A stretch of 64,000 nt of DNA from Sphingomonadales bacterium (GTDB lineage: Bacteria > Pseudomonadota > Alphaproteobacteria > Sphingomonadales > Sphingomonadaceae), in contig JANXUK010000132.1 in NCBI GenBank assembly GCA_025356275.1, forward strand, positions 33,733-97,732, read 5' to 3'. Both the position numbers and the translations under genes were made by a program. Shown here in pieces: positions 45,377 through 54,594 of the stretch. The notes beneath the pieces were generated by a model. That model was not told where the DNA came from. It worked only from the letters and a program-made list of their open reading frames with translations, and did no database searches. Each line of letters starts with the position of its first letter. Within the stretch, counting starts at the first letter, position 1.

Positions 45377-46616
45377 TTCGCGAGACGTCCGGCTGCCCGG
45401 CATAGGCGTTGATGCCCATCATCGCCGCCAGCGGCGCCAGCGCGCTGGGCCAGCTTTGATGCTCCACGACGAAACACCGCGCCGCTGCGGCGATCTGCGC
45501 CGCGCGGGCCGGATCCTGCGCCAGAGCGATGATCGCCCCGGCCAGTTCCGCATCGCTGGTCGCGGTGACGAAATGCTGCCCGGTCACCGCAGCGATCCCG
45601 GTGGCGGCGGCATCGGTCAGCACCACCGGCAGGGCCATTGCCATCGCCTCCAGCACCTTATTCTGCACGCCGCGCGCAATCTCCAGCGGGGCCAGCGCCA
45701 TGTCGCAGCCCTTCAGCCACGGCCGCACATCGGGAACCGCGCCCCACACATGCGTGCCCGGACACGCGCCCAGCGCCAGCACCGCCGATGTCGGCGCGCG
45801 CCCGACGATATGGAAGCTCGCTCCCGGCAATGCCGCGCGCACCAGCGGCATGATCCGCCGCGCCGCGCGCTCCACCGCCGCCACATTGGGGGCATAATCC
45901 ATCTGCCCGGTGAAGATCAGCCGGGGCGCTGGCAGCGCCGCCAGCCGAGGCTCGGGCACCACCGGCGCAGGATCGAAGAAGTCGCAATCGATGCCATTGC
46001 CCAGCACGCGAATATCGGCGCCTCGCGCCATCGGCCCCAGCCGGCCCTCGAACAATTCGGCCTCCTTGGCCGAGATCAGCAGGCTGACATCGGCGCGCTT
46101 CGCCAGCACCGCCTCCATCCGCCCCAGCAGCACGCCCTCGCGCGCGTAGATCCACGAACGAGGCCCCCGGCCGGCGGCGGCATAGGCCTCAAACTTGGCC
46201 GAATCGACATCGCAGAAATCCATGATCACATGCCCCGCAAAGCCGCGCGGCACATATTGCCCCATCTGGCCCGAGAATACATAGATCGCCCCGATCCGCC
46301 CCTCGGCGACCAGCCGGTTGACATAAGCGCGAAGCCCCGCATCGCGGAACGCGGTGACGCTGACCGGCTCGCCATGGACCAGCGCCTCCAACCCGGCCAG
46401 CGCCAGCGATTTGCCGCGCCGCACCAGCCGATAGCTGGCCGCCATTGCCGCCAGCTCCGCCTCCTCGGCCATATCGGCGTCATCATCGGCAAAGCACGCG
46501 ACATGCACCGGCGCCAGCCGCGCCAGGTGGCGCAGGATGTGGTGCGAGCGGATCTTGTCGCCCCGGTTGGGCGGAAACGGCATGCGGTGAGCGATGAACA
46601 GGATCTCAGCGCTCAT
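45366..46616 (-). CDS. XrtA-cluster glycosyltransferase, family 1/4 type
   Basis: A 416-residue GT-B glycosyltransferase, of the type TIGR03087 found in XrtA/PEP-CTERM loci. N-terminal FIAHRMPFPPNRGDKIRSHHILRHL, then a Rossmann-like nucleotide-sugar domain, and the C-terminal donor region ALAPLEIARGVQNKVLEAMAMALPVVLTDAA with the acceptor-side VLGNGIDCDFFDPAP. The ATG at 46616 overlaps the FemAB-like stop by four bases (ATGA) and the gene ends within the xrtA start, so these are coupled. Sugar donor and acceptor unknown. Confidence 0.9.
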   Translation of the reverse strand: MSAEILFIAHRMPFPPNRGDKIRSHHILRHLARLAPVHVACFADDDADMAEEAELAAMAASYRLVRRGKSLALAGLEALVHGEPVSVTAFRDAGLRAYVNRLVAEGRIGAIYVFSGQMGQYVPRGFAGHVIMDFCDVDSAKFEAYAAAGRGPRSWIYAREGVLLGRMEAVLAKRADVSLLISAKEAELFEGRLGPMARGADIRVLGNGIDCDFFDPAPVVPEPRLAALPAPRLIFTGQMDYAPNVAAVERAARRIMPLVRAALPGASFHIVGRAPTSAVLALGACPGTHVWGAVPDVRPWLKGCDMALAPLEIARGVQNKVLEAMAMALPVVLTDAAATGIAAVTGQHFVTATSDAELAGAIIALAQDPARAAQIAAAARCFVVEHQSWPSALAPLAAMMGINAYAGQPDVSRNAA

Positions 46617-47692
46617 CCCAGCCCTCTTGCGATCCACGGGCCGATGAGGTTTGCGATGGGATGCGGCAGGCGCTTCCACAGGTCGATCTGGCGGCTGTGC
46701 GCGGCGCTGGTCGGGTCGGCGTCGCGGGGCGGCTGACCGGGGGCGGTCCATACGCCATAGCTCAGCGGCTCGGGCTCGAAACCCCAGTTTTTCTTGAAAT
46801 CATAGGCGCCGCTGTGGGTTTTGGAGCGGCCGAAATCGAAGTGGCTGCATCCGCGCGCGCGGGCGTGCAGCAGCAGCTCATAATACATCCGGTCATTGGC
46901 GCGCAACCGCCGCGCCGCATGGGTGCCGCCGCCCCAATAAGGCATGACCGCGCCCTTATGATAGACCGAGAGCACACTGGCCACCGCCGCGCCGTTATGC
47001 CGCACGGTGAGGATGTCGGCATCGTCGCCAAACCCGTCCATAACTGCCTCGAACAAGGCGCGGGGAAATACCGGCGTGCCGAGATTGTGGACGCTATGCG
47101 CGTAGACTTGGTAATGCGCGGCGCGATCCGCCGGCCCCCGGCCCACACTGACTTCGAGCGTATTGGCCAGCCCCTTGCGCACCTCGGCGCGCTGCTTGCG
47201 CGGGATGGCGAGCAATTCGGCCTCATCATCGGCAGCGAGCGGGCGGATAAAGCCGCAATGCGACTGGTCGCGGATGTGCCAGCCAGTGCGGCCCGCCGGT
47301 AGCAGGCCGCCCCGCAACTCCGCCGCCGGGCAAGAGCGGCGCAGCGCCAGTTCCTCCAGTGCGGCGAACATCGGCAGGATGACGACGCCATCATCGGCCA
47401 GCAGACCGCCGCCCACCGCAAAGCCCGAAGACGCCATCAACCGGCCAAAGATCGGCGAATGAATCTCGTTCAGCGGCAGGTAGGCGGCAACCTCCCCGCC
47501 CCACTCCCCCACCAGCGCCAGCGCGGCATTACCGGTCGCCTCCGCCACCGCCAGCAGCCACGCCGGGCGGTGGAACGGCGAGCCCTCCGGATGCGCGGCG
47601 ACATAGGCCTCCAGCCGCATCGCTTCGCCCGGATCGGCAAGGTCGGCCAGGCGCACGGCCAGCGCCGGATCGAGGCGAAACGGCGCGTTCAT
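46613..47692 (-). CDS. FemAB-like protein of the XrtA cluster
   Basis: A 359-residue GNAT-fold FemAB-type protein (TIGR03019 type). Family stretches are GSPFHRPAWLLAVAEATG, HFDFGRSKTHSGAYDFKKNWGFEPEPLSYG and WGGGTHAARRLRANDRMYYELL. FemAB enzymes transfer amino acids from aminoacyl-tRNA to peptide or sugar substrates; which here is not known. ATG at 47692 overlaps the deacetylase stop by four bases (ATGA). The frame is open much farther upstream, but that part overlaps the deacetylase gene and is not coding. Confidence 0.88.
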   Translation of the reverse strand: MNAPFRLDPALAVRLADLADPGEAMRLEAYVAAHPEGSPFHRPAWLLAVAEATGNAALALVGEWGGEVAAYLPLNEIHSPIFGRLMASSGFAVGGGLLADDGVVILPMFAALEELALRRSCPAAELRGGLLPAGRTGWHIRDQSHCGFIRPLAADDEAELLAIPRKQRAEVRKGLANTLEVSVGRGPADRAAHYQVYAHSVHNLGTPVFPRALFEAVMDGFGDDADILTVRHNGAAVASVLSVYHKGAVMPYWGGGTHAARRLRANDRMYYELLLHARARGCSHFDFGRSKTHSGAYDFKKNWGFEPEPLSYGVWTAPGQPPRDADPTSAAHSRQIDLWKRLPHPIANLIGPWIARGLG

Positions 47693-48570
47693 GCCGCGAT
47701 ATCCTGCGCGGGCAGCCACAGCGGGGCGTTCGCCGCCTCCGCCCGGACCAGCTCGTCCATCCGCCCCCACGGGAACGCGCGGACCAGCCGGCGCAGCTTG
47801 CCCTCCATCGCGCCCAGCCGCGTGTAATGCCTGAGCCTTGAGCGTAGCGGGGCATGGTTTATGCGCGGTTGACCGGGATCGACCTCCCACGGGTGGAAAT
47901 AGAAATGGGCTGCGCGGCCTTCCTCGCCATTGATGCGGCGGATCGCCCAGGTGCTGAGATCATAGGGCAGCAGCCGGAAGAACCCCCCGCCCCCCGCCGC
48001 CTGGCGGATAGTGCCCAGCTCCACCGTGGTGACCGGCAGCTCGATCAGCGGGCTGTCGGGCAGCGGGCGATAGGCAAAGCGCGGCGCGGCGCGCCAGCCG
48101 TAATGATCATGGCGGATCGGCGCGACACTGGACGAATAGGCATAGCCTTGGTCGGCCAGCACCTCATGCGCCCAGGGGGTACGCTGATCGATCGAGAAGC
48201 TGGGCGCGCGATAGCCGGTGATCGCCACCCCGGCGGCATCCTCCAGCACCGCTTTGGCGCGGGCGATGTCGGCCGCAAAGCCCTTGGCGTCGAAAGTGAA
48301 CACCCGCGCGTGATCCCAGCCGTGGCTGGCCAGCTCATGCCCACCATCGACGATGCGCCGCATCAGCGCAGGATGACGCTGCGCCACCCAGCCCAGCGTG
48401 AAGAAGGTGGCTTTGACCCCGGCTTCGGCAAACAGATCGAGGATCACCGCGCAATTGCGCTCCACCCGGTCGTCCAGACTGTCCCAGCTGGCGCGCGCGA
48501 TCACGTTCTCGAACGCACCGACCTGGAACCAGTCCTCCACATCGACCGAAAGGCCGTTAATCGGGCTCAA
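47689..48570 (-). CDS. XrtA-cluster polysaccharide deacetylase (DUF3473)
   Basis: A 293-residue NodB-type deacetylase with a C-terminal DUF3473 domain (TIGR03006 type). The metal-binding NodB motifs are visible: VDVEDWFQ near the N-terminus, TFFTLGWVAQRHPALMRRI, HELASHGWDHARVF and GYRAPSFSID. DUF3473 follows (HFYFHPWEVDPGQPRINHAPLRSRLRHY). It probably removes N-acetyl groups from the polymer. The start is a TTG (48568-48570) with GGAG ten bases upstream, just after an exact palindrome at 48586-48599. Confidence 0.88.
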   Translation of the reverse strand: MSPINGLSVDVEDWFQVGAFENVIARASWDSLDDRVERNCAVILDLFAEAGVKATFFTLGWVAQRHPALMRRIVDGGHELASHGWDHARVFTFDAKGFAADIARAKAVLEDAAGVAITGYRAPSFSIDQRTPWAHEVLADQGYAYSSSVAPIRHDHYGWRAAPRFAYRPLPDSPLIELPVTTVELGTIRQAAGGGGFFRLLPYDLSTWAIRRINGEEGRAAHFYFHPWEVDPGQPRINHAPLRSRLRHYTRLGAMEGKLRRLVRAFPWGRMDELVRAEAANAPLWLPAQDIAA

Positions 48571-48585
48571 GACAGCGATACTCCT

Positions 48586-48599
48586 GCGAATATATTCGC
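48586..48599. promoter_or_regulatory. Perfect 14-base palindrome next to the deacetylase ribosome site
   Basis: GCGAATATATTCGC is an exact palindrome in the 98-base gap between the ATPase and the deacetylase genes. It abuts AGGAG, the deacetylase ribosome site on the minus strand. It could be an operator or a transcript structure, or it may hold a promoter -10 (TATATT). Only one copy was noticed. Confidence 0.3.
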
Positions 48600-48668
48600 G
48601 CGAACCTAGCGCATACGCAAAACCAAACGATTAACGCTCAAGCCGCAAGCAGACGGTTTGGTCCCGGC

Positions 48669-49847
48669 TCAGGCGGCCACTGCGCGGGTTTCGTCGCGTT
48701 CGATCCATTCGATCAGCATGGTCAGCGTGTGGCGCAAGGTGCGGTCCTGTTCGATCACCCGCCCCTCCAGCGAGGCGATGCGTTCGTGGAGTTCGCCAAC
48801 ATTGTCATGCACGGGGTCATGCACCGGGATCGGCGGTGGCGCATCGTGCGAATTGGCCAGTTCGAGCACCGCGTGCTGCAACTCGGCAATCTGCGCATCG
48901 CGCAGCGCCAGTTCCGCCGCGATCCCGCTGGCGGCCGCAGCCGCAGCCTTGGCATGATGGCCCAATGCAGTGGACGGTGCGATCGATGACGCGGATTGCT
49001 CGCCCGGCTCCACAGGGGGACCCAGTTGCAGCGCGCCATCGGCGTTCAGTTCGGACAGAACCTGCGCCAGCATCACGCCATCGACCCGCTTGCGCTGCTC
49101 CACCGCGCCCAGCAGCAGCAGCCGGTTGACCACCAGATTGACCCGGCGCGGCACCCCGGCGGTAACCGTGAACAGCTCGGCAAACACCCGCTGATCGAAA
49201 GTGGGGTTGTTGGCCCACCCGGCCACCTTCAGGCGGTGCATGATATAGGGCTCGATCTCGCCGGGCTCCATCGGGTCGAGATGCTGCGCCGCGATCACCC
49301 GCTGGCGCAATTGCTCCAAACGGGGGTGGCCTTGCAGGCAGTCTCGAAATTCGGGCTGGCCCAGCAGCAAGACCTGGAGCAAAGGTTGCGCGCCAAGCTG
49401 AAAATTGGAGAGCATGCGCAGCTCTTCGAGCGCCTCGATCGACAGGTTCTGCGATTCATCGACCACCAGCAGGCACCGCCGACCGGCGCGCGCCTCGTCA
49501 TGCAGGAACGCCTCGATCATGCCGAGTACCGCCGGCTTGTCATGCCCGCCAGCCGCCAGACCGAACGCCTGCCCGACCAGCTGAACCATCTCCACCCCGT
49601 CGAGGCGGCTGGTGACAACTTGCGCCGCGGTCAGCCGCGCACGGTCGATCGTGGCCATCAGATGCGCGACCAGCGTCGATTTGCCCGCACCCACCTCGCC
49701 GGTGATGACGATAAAGCCCTCACCCTGCGCCAGCCCATAGCCGAGATAGGACAGCGCCTTGCGGTGCGTCGTGCTCTCGAAATAAAAGGCCGGGTCCGGG
49801 GTCAGTTGAAACGGACGATGCCGAAATCCGTAAAAATCATCGTACAT
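48669..49847 (-). CDS. XrtA-associated ATPase (GspA/ExeA-like AAA)
   Basis: A 392-residue AAA-type ATPase of the ExeA-like type (TIGR03015) found in XrtA loci. Walker A is GEVGAGKSTLVAHL, Walker B RCLLVVDESQNLS. Start MYDDFYGFRHRPFQLTPDPAFYF is typical. The C-terminal third is Ala-rich, then a coiled coil of about 60 residues (ELALRDAQIAELQHAVLELANS and IASLEGRVIEQDRTLRHTL). In type II secretion ExeA remodels peptidoglycan for secretin assembly; a similar role for the outer-membrane exporter is inferred. Confidence 0.9.
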   Translation of the reverse strand: MYDDFYGFRHRPFQLTPDPAFYFESTTHRKALSYLGYGLAQGEGFIVITGEVGAGKSTLVAHLMATIDRARLTAAQVVTSRLDGVEMVQLVGQAFGLAAGGHDKPAVLGMIEAFLHDEARAGRRCLLVVDESQNLSIEALEELRMLSNFQLGAQPLLQVLLLGQPEFRDCLQGHPRLEQLRQRVIAAQHLDPMEPGEIEPYIMHRLKVAGWANNPTFDQRVFAELFTVTAGVPRRVNLVVNRLLLLGAVEQRKRVDGVMLAQVLSELNADGALQLGPPVEPGEQSASSIAPSTALGHHAKAAAAAASGIAAELALRDAQIAELQHAVLELANSHDAPPPIPVHDPVHDNVGELHERIASLEGRVIEQDRTLRHTLTMLIEWIERDETRAVAA

Positions 49848-49895
49848 TATCAGCCCACCTTACCCGTCAGAAATACCATCGTCCGGACTTGTCTG

Positions 49896-51923
49896 TCAGA
49901 AGATATACCGCATGCTCACCGCGCCCGACATGCTCCATGCATCGTCGAGATTGTCCCGCGAGATGCCGTCCAGCGCCAGCGACGCATGCGCCTCCAGATG
50001 CTGCGACAGATGCCGCTGGTACAATGCGACTGCCCGAATTGCGGTCAGATCGCCAGTCGAAGTCAATCCGCTTTGGAAGCGGTACGCATCGATGGTCGCC
50101 TCGAAGCGCGAGTTCTCATCGATCTCGCGGGTCACGTAACCGGCCGCCCAGACATAGCGATCGACCTTGCCATCGACGCTGGCCAGCACCGTATTCGGCG
50201 AACCGATGTAGCGGCGGCGGTTATAGCCAAACGCCACGCCGGTCTGAAAACGTCCCAATTGCACGCCATATGTCGCGGTAAGGCCCTGCGAACGGTAGAT
50301 AGCCGAATTGGTCTGGCCCAGCACACCGGCCAGGCAAGTGCCCGAAGACAGCGACGAAACACAGCTCGACAGATTGCCAGTGATCGCATCGCGCACCGTC
50401 TGGAACTGGGTCGGCAGGTTGAACAGCGAGTTGGTCAGGTCGCCACCAAAACCGGCGAGGTTGTCGTAAAATACGATATTCACCGCGCTGCGCGAATCCG
50501 GCTGATAGGTCAGCGTGCCATAGGCCGAGAAGCCGCCGTAACGCCGGCCGACATGCACCTCTAGGTTGGTGCGGCGGCTGGGGCGCCAGATGACGCCGGC
50601 GTCATAGATCAGGCCCCTCGTGTCAAAGGCAACATAACGCGGGCCGGCGAAATCGGTGACGTAATGCCCGGAGGCATCGACCACCGGCAAGCCATTGGCA
50701 TCATGCACCGCATCATGGCTGGTAACCACCACATCTTCAAAACCGACGCCGCCGACTGCGGCGAGGTCGCCGCTGAGCGGGACCGTCACTTCGCCGCGTA
50801 CATGCTTGTCGATGATCTGCTGCGCCAGGTTGGAGGCGTTTTCCTTGTAGAAGCCGGCGTCCGCGCCAAGCCCCACCGGCGCAAGCTCACCCGGCCGCGT
50901 GCCAAGCGAAAGCCGCGCGTCCTGTACCGTCGAATGGTCGAAAATATCACCTGCGGCCAACACCGGCGCGCCGGGCGTGGTCACGGTCAGCGGGGTATTG
51001 CCGATCTTGGTGTAGCCCAGCCGATAATGCCCGTCGACCGCGACATCACCCAGATGGGTGGTCAGCGCCGGACCGGCATAGACCGAATAGACCTGGGTCA
51101 GCGCATCGCCCGAGACCGGAACCGTGCCAATCGTTGCCCCGCCGGGGGTGACATAGGTCTGGTTGGCATAACCGCCGTAATCGACGCGCAGCGTGTTGGG
51201 AATGATCGCGCTGGACAGCCGGGCGAGGCCGCTGAACGCGTTGCCGCTGCCCTGCCCGCTTTCGCCGAAATTGCGCTCGAACCGCAACGACACCACGCCC
51301 TGATTGTTGCGTCCGTTGATATAGGCCTCAAGCCCGGCCGCCGCCTCTGAATAGGTAAGCACCTGATGCTTGGGCGAAAGATAGGCGTCGGCGACCTGGC
51401 CGACCTCGATATAGGGCTTGATCACCAGCTCGCGCTGATCGACGTGATTCTGATCAAACACGCCGAGCCGCTTGGGGTGCAGCACGGTCTTGCCGCGATC
51501 GGCGGTGTAATCTGCGTCGGAAACATTGTCCGAAGACAGCTCCTCCGAATTGCGCGAGGTGCCGTAATAGCGCGCGGTGCGTTCGACCAGATCCTGATCG
51601 CGCACCTGACTGCGCGCCTGTGACACCGATGCGGGATCGGCGCCGGCCCAGCCGTCGTTGCCGCTGGCGGCATAGGGATTGACCCCGGCGGCGGAGCGCT
51701 GCTGTCCGGTGACCTCCTCGGTCGATCCGTCATCGCGCGGCACGCCAAGCTCGCCCTGCCCGACCGAGATATTGGGAGAAGTTACCCCGTCGGCGACACC
51801 GTTCACGCCAGTGTCGGTGTAGCCGCGCGCCTGCTGAGCCTGGCCCTGACCGGGCACGAGCACCGTGCCCGCGCATGCCAGGATCAGAGAGAGCGCCGTC
51901 GCCTGACGGGGTTTCCATAGCAT
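49896..51923 (-). CDS. Exopolysaccharide-cluster outer-membrane beta-barrel protein
   Basis: A 675-residue secreted protein with a signal peptide (SLILACAGTVLVPGQGQAQQ), a disordered Gly/Ser-rich region (residues 30-110), then many short amphipathic strands ending in a phenylalanine (VSMRYIF), the mark of an outer-membrane barrel. It matches the TIGR03016-type barrel of XrtA loci (related to OprB/AlgE-like export porins). It could be the outer-membrane exit or a modification scaffold. The start ATG 51923 lies five bases beyond the kinase stop. Confidence 0.8.
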   Translation of the reverse strand: MLWKPRQATALSLILACAGTVLVPGQGQAQQARGYTDTGVNGVADGVTSPNISVGQGELGVPRDDGSTEEVTGQQRSAAGVNPYAASGNDGWAGADPASVSQARSQVRDQDLVERTARYYGTSRNSEELSSDNVSDADYTADRGKTVLHPKRLGVFDQNHVDQRELVIKPYIEVGQVADAYLSPKHQVLTYSEAAAGLEAYINGRNNQGVVSLRFERNFGESGQGSGNAFSGLARLSSAIIPNTLRVDYGGYANQTYVTPGGATIGTVPVSGDALTQVYSVYAGPALTTHLGDVAVDGHYRLGYTKIGNTPLTVTTPGAPVLAAGDIFDHSTVQDARLSLGTRPGELAPVGLGADAGFYKENASNLAQQIIDKHVRGEVTVPLSGDLAAVGGVGFEDVVVTSHDAVHDANGLPVVDASGHYVTDFAGPRYVAFDTRGLIYDAGVIWRPSRRTNLEVHVGRRYGGFSAYGTLTYQPDSRSAVNIVFYDNLAGFGGDLTNSLFNLPTQFQTVRDAITGNLSSCVSSLSSGTCLAGVLGQTNSAIYRSQGLTATYGVQLGRFQTGVAFGYNRRRYIGSPNTVLASVDGKVDRYVWAAGYVTREIDENSRFEATIDAYRFQSGLTSTGDLTAIRAVALYQRHLSQHLEAHASLALDGISRDNLDDAWSMSGAVSMRYIF

Positions 51924-51928
51924 CGTAT

Positions 51929-53029
51929 TTACCCGCGATAACCGTAATACGAACCAAAGCGGCGGCCGCTCGGGCTGAACGCAACGGCGTTGAGCAACAG
52001 TTGCACATTGTGACAGCCCGACAGCAACGAGGCGGCATCGGTGATCGCGCCCTTGGGCGTGGTATCGGCCATCGCCACCAGCACGGTCTGACCCACCAGC
52101 TTGGCCAGTTCGACCGGCAGCGAAGCGGCAAGCGCCGGCGGCGTGTCGAACAGGACGATCCGGCGCGGCGAACCTTCGGTCAACCGGTCGAGCACTTCGG
52201 AAGCCCGCGCCGAGGCAAGGTATTCCGAATCCGAGTTGGTCGGACGACCGCCCGGCAGCACCGAGAGCCCCGGAATGTCGGTCGCCATGATGCAGTCCCG
52301 CACGTCGAGATGGGCATCGGCAAAGGCGTCCATCAGACCCGGACCTTGCGGCAGGCCGAGCGTCTGGATGATCGACGAGCGGGCAATGTCAAAGTCGCAG
52401 AGCAGGACCTCAGTGTCCTTTTCGGCGGCAATCGACAGCGCCAGATTGAGCGCGCAGAAGGTTTTGCCTTCGCCGGCATAGGGCGAACACACCATGATCC
52501 GCTGGGCCTCGCCGCCGCCACCACGCTTGCGCAGGTCCTCGACCTGTTCGAGCAGCTGGCGCTTGACGATACGGAACTCCTCGAGCTGGGCGGTGAAGCC
52601 ACCCTCGGGGCGAACCATGCCCGCATCGGCAACCCGCTGACGGTTGATCCGGTGGATCACCTTCTCATTATGCGCCGACTGATAGGCCGGGGCATAAGCG
52701 GGCTGCGGAGCGTAAGCAGGTTGCGGAGCATACGCTTGCGGCTGGGGCGCATAGGCCGGAGCTTGGCTGTAGCCGTAGGGCGGGGTCTGCCAGGTCGCCT
52801 GGGGAGGCTGCTGATAGGCTGCCGGCGGTGCCACAGGCTGTGCCATATAGGCGGGCGGAGCCTGATGCGCCTGCGGCGCCTGTTGCGTCGGGTGGAGCGA
52901 GGCGGGGATCATGTCGCCGGGCATTACCGGGGGCACCATCTGGCCGCGATCGAACGCCTTGACCGCACGCTCGATCAACGAGCTGGTGGGTTCTTCAGCA
53001 GCGGCAGGGTTTTTCATCGGTTCAGTCAT
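51929..53029 (-). CDS. CpsD/BY-kinase-like ATPase of the exopolysaccharide cluster
   Basis: A 366-residue cytoplasmic ATPase resembling bacterial tyrosine kinases (CpsD/EpsD). The BY-kinase triad is present: Walker A CSPYAGEGKTFCAL, Walker A' VLLCDFDIA, Walker B RIVLFDTPPALAA. A C-terminal Tyr cluster (RFGSYYGYRG) could be autophosphorylated. The N-terminal region (residues 44-113) is a proline-, alanine-, glutamine- and tyrosine-rich tract with repeated AYAPQP units. It pairs with the adjacent chain-length protein, as Wzc/EpsA and CpsD do. Confidence 0.88.
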   Translation of the reverse strand: MTEPMKNPAAAEEPTSSLIERAVKAFDRGQMVPPVMPGDMIPASLHPTQQAPQAHQAPPAYMAQPVAPPAAYQQPPQATWQTPPYGYSQAPAYAPQPQAYAPQPAYAPQPAYAPAYQSAHNEKVIHRINRQRVADAGMVRPEGGFTAQLEEFRIVKRQLLEQVEDLRKRGGGGEAQRIMVCSPYAGEGKTFCALNLALSIAAEKDTEVLLCDFDIARSSIIQTLGLPQGPGLMDAFADAHLDVRDCIMATDIPGLSVLPGGRPTNSDSEYLASARASEVLDRLTEGSPRRIVLFDTPPALAASLPVELAKLVGQTVLVAMADTTPKGAITDAASLLSGCHNVQLLLNAVAFSPSGRRFGSYYGYRG

Positions 53030-53039
53030 GTCAACCTCC

Positions 53040-54569
53040 TCAAGCCACCATGCTGCGGCTGACGAATTCCATCGCCAGCAACATCACGAACACTCCGCCG
53101 AGAGCCCCGGCTGTGGCATAGAAAACCATAGTCTTGCGAGTACGAGCGGCTTGCCCTGCGGCAGACAGCGACTGTGAGATCGCCCCCAGTACCGGCATGC
53201 CCGTAACGCGGCCCAGTTTCGCCGTGGTCCCGAAGGTCGAGCGCAATTCGCCCGCCGCAAAGGCCACGCCGGCTCCGGCACCGATGCCGATGACCAACAC
53301 CATGAACAACAGCATCGGGCGGTTGGGCGCGATGGGGGTACGCGGTGTCGTCGGCGGATCGATAACCTGAAACTTGATCGAATTGTGCGTGTTCTCGACC
53401 GCACCCTTCAGACGCAGCTCCTCACGGCCCTGCAGCAGCTTGTCGTAGTTCTGCTTGAGGACGTCATAGTCGCGGCTGATGTTCTGGGCCTGAGCGACCA
53501 GATCGGGGTTGGTGGTCTGCTGCGCCGTTGCCGTGGCAATGTCGCTTTCAACCGACGCTTTACGAGCCATGAGGGCCTGGATCGAGGCCTGCCGATCGGC
53601 ACGCTGCGATTGCAGCGCGAGATAGGCCGGATTGGGAACGCCGCCGACGAAAGTGCCTGCACCCTCGGCCGAAGCCTGGCTGCGCAGCGCCACGATCTGG
53701 TTGCGCATCGCGATCACGTCGGGGTGGTTCTCGGTCAGACCGCGGGCCCGCATCATGGCCAGATCAGACTGAGCCTGAGCCAGCGCGCCGCGCGCGCCGC
53801 CGGTAACACCGACGCCGGCGACCGACTGGGGCGTACCCGCCATCTGGCCGCTGACCGCAGCCAGCCCGCTTTGTGCAGCGGCGAGATCGCCGTCGATGTT
53901 GCGCGTTTCGCTACGATCCGATTCCAGACGCTGGATCATCGAAACACCGCCCTGAGCAAGCTCGGGATGCAGCGATTCAAAGGCCAGGCGACGCTGTTCG
54001 GCAGCTTCGAGTTCCTTCTGGCGCGAGGCCAGCTGGGTATCGAGGAAGGACATCGAATCCTTCATCTCGCCGGCGTTGTTGGCAAGGTTCTCGTCATGGA
54101 AGATGTCGATCATCTTCTGGACGATTTGCTTGGCCAGCTTGGAATTGTCCGCATCGCGCAGACCCAGCGAGCCCGAGGTGGCCGAGATCGCGAACAGATT
54201 GTCCTGATCGCTGGTCACCTTGATGTTCTTGCCGAGCGTGGCAACCGCGGAGTCCATGTCCTTGCGCGAGCTGATATTGTCACCCAGCGCGGTGGCGCGG
54301 ATAACCTGCTCGAGATGCTTGGTGCTGGTCAGCGTGTTGCGGACGCGATCGATGTCGTGCTGGCGCTCGTTGTCGCCAATGCCGAACTGGGTGGCCAACG
54401 CATCGTTGAGCTGCACATAAATGCGCGCGTGCGATTCGTAGGAACTGGGGATCATTGCCACAACCAGCCAACCGATGATGCAGATGCTCCAGGCAATGCC
54501 CAGAGCCAGCCACCGGCGGTGCCAGATGGAGTGGAATGTCGCGCGAAAATCGTCGTAGAGCGTATCCAT
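53040..54569 (-). CDS. Chain-length determinant (Wzz/GumC-type) of the XrtA cluster
   Basis: A 509-residue polysaccharide co-polymerase (TIGR03007 type). An N-terminal membrane helix (LALGIAWSICIIGWLVVAMIP) precedes the Wzz periplasmic region, with long coiled coils (LDTQLASRQKELEAAEQRRLAFESLHPEL). The second helix is near residues 420-440, with the proline-rich VIDPPTTPRTPIAPNRPML motif typical of the family. It lacks a Tyr kinase domain, which is supplied by the next gene. A further hydrophobic segment lies near the C-terminus (VFYATAGALGGVFVMLLAME). Confidence 0.9.
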   Translation of the reverse strand: MDTLYDDFRATFHSIWHRRWLALGIAWSICIIGWLVVAMIPSSYESHARIYVQLNDALATQFGIGDNERQHDIDRVRNTLTSTKHLEQVIRATALGDNISSRKDMDSAVATLGKNIKVTSDQDNLFAISATSGSLGLRDADNSKLAKQIVQKMIDIFHDENLANNAGEMKDSMSFLDTQLASRQKELEAAEQRRLAFESLHPELAQGGVSMIQRLESDRSETRNIDGDLAAAQSGLAAVSGQMAGTPQSVAGVGVTGGARGALAQAQSDLAMMRARGLTENHPDVIAMRNQIVALRSQASAEGAGTFVGGVPNPAYLALQSQRADRQASIQALMARKASVESDIATATAQQTTNPDLVAQAQNISRDYDVLKQNYDKLLQGREELRLKGAVENTHNSIKFQVIDPPTTPRTPIAPNRPMLLFMVLVIGIGAGAGVAFAAGELRSTFGTTAKLGRVTGMPVLGAISQSLSAAGQAARTRKTMVFYATAGALGGVFVMLLAMEFVSRSMVA

Positions 54570-54594
54570 CGCTTTTATACTCCTCGTGTCTTGC

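Noticed and set aside
49896-51923. Preprotein translocase YajC identity for the beta-barrel gene
   Set aside because: YajC is a roughly 110-residue inner-membrane protein; this product is a 675-residue secreted barrel.
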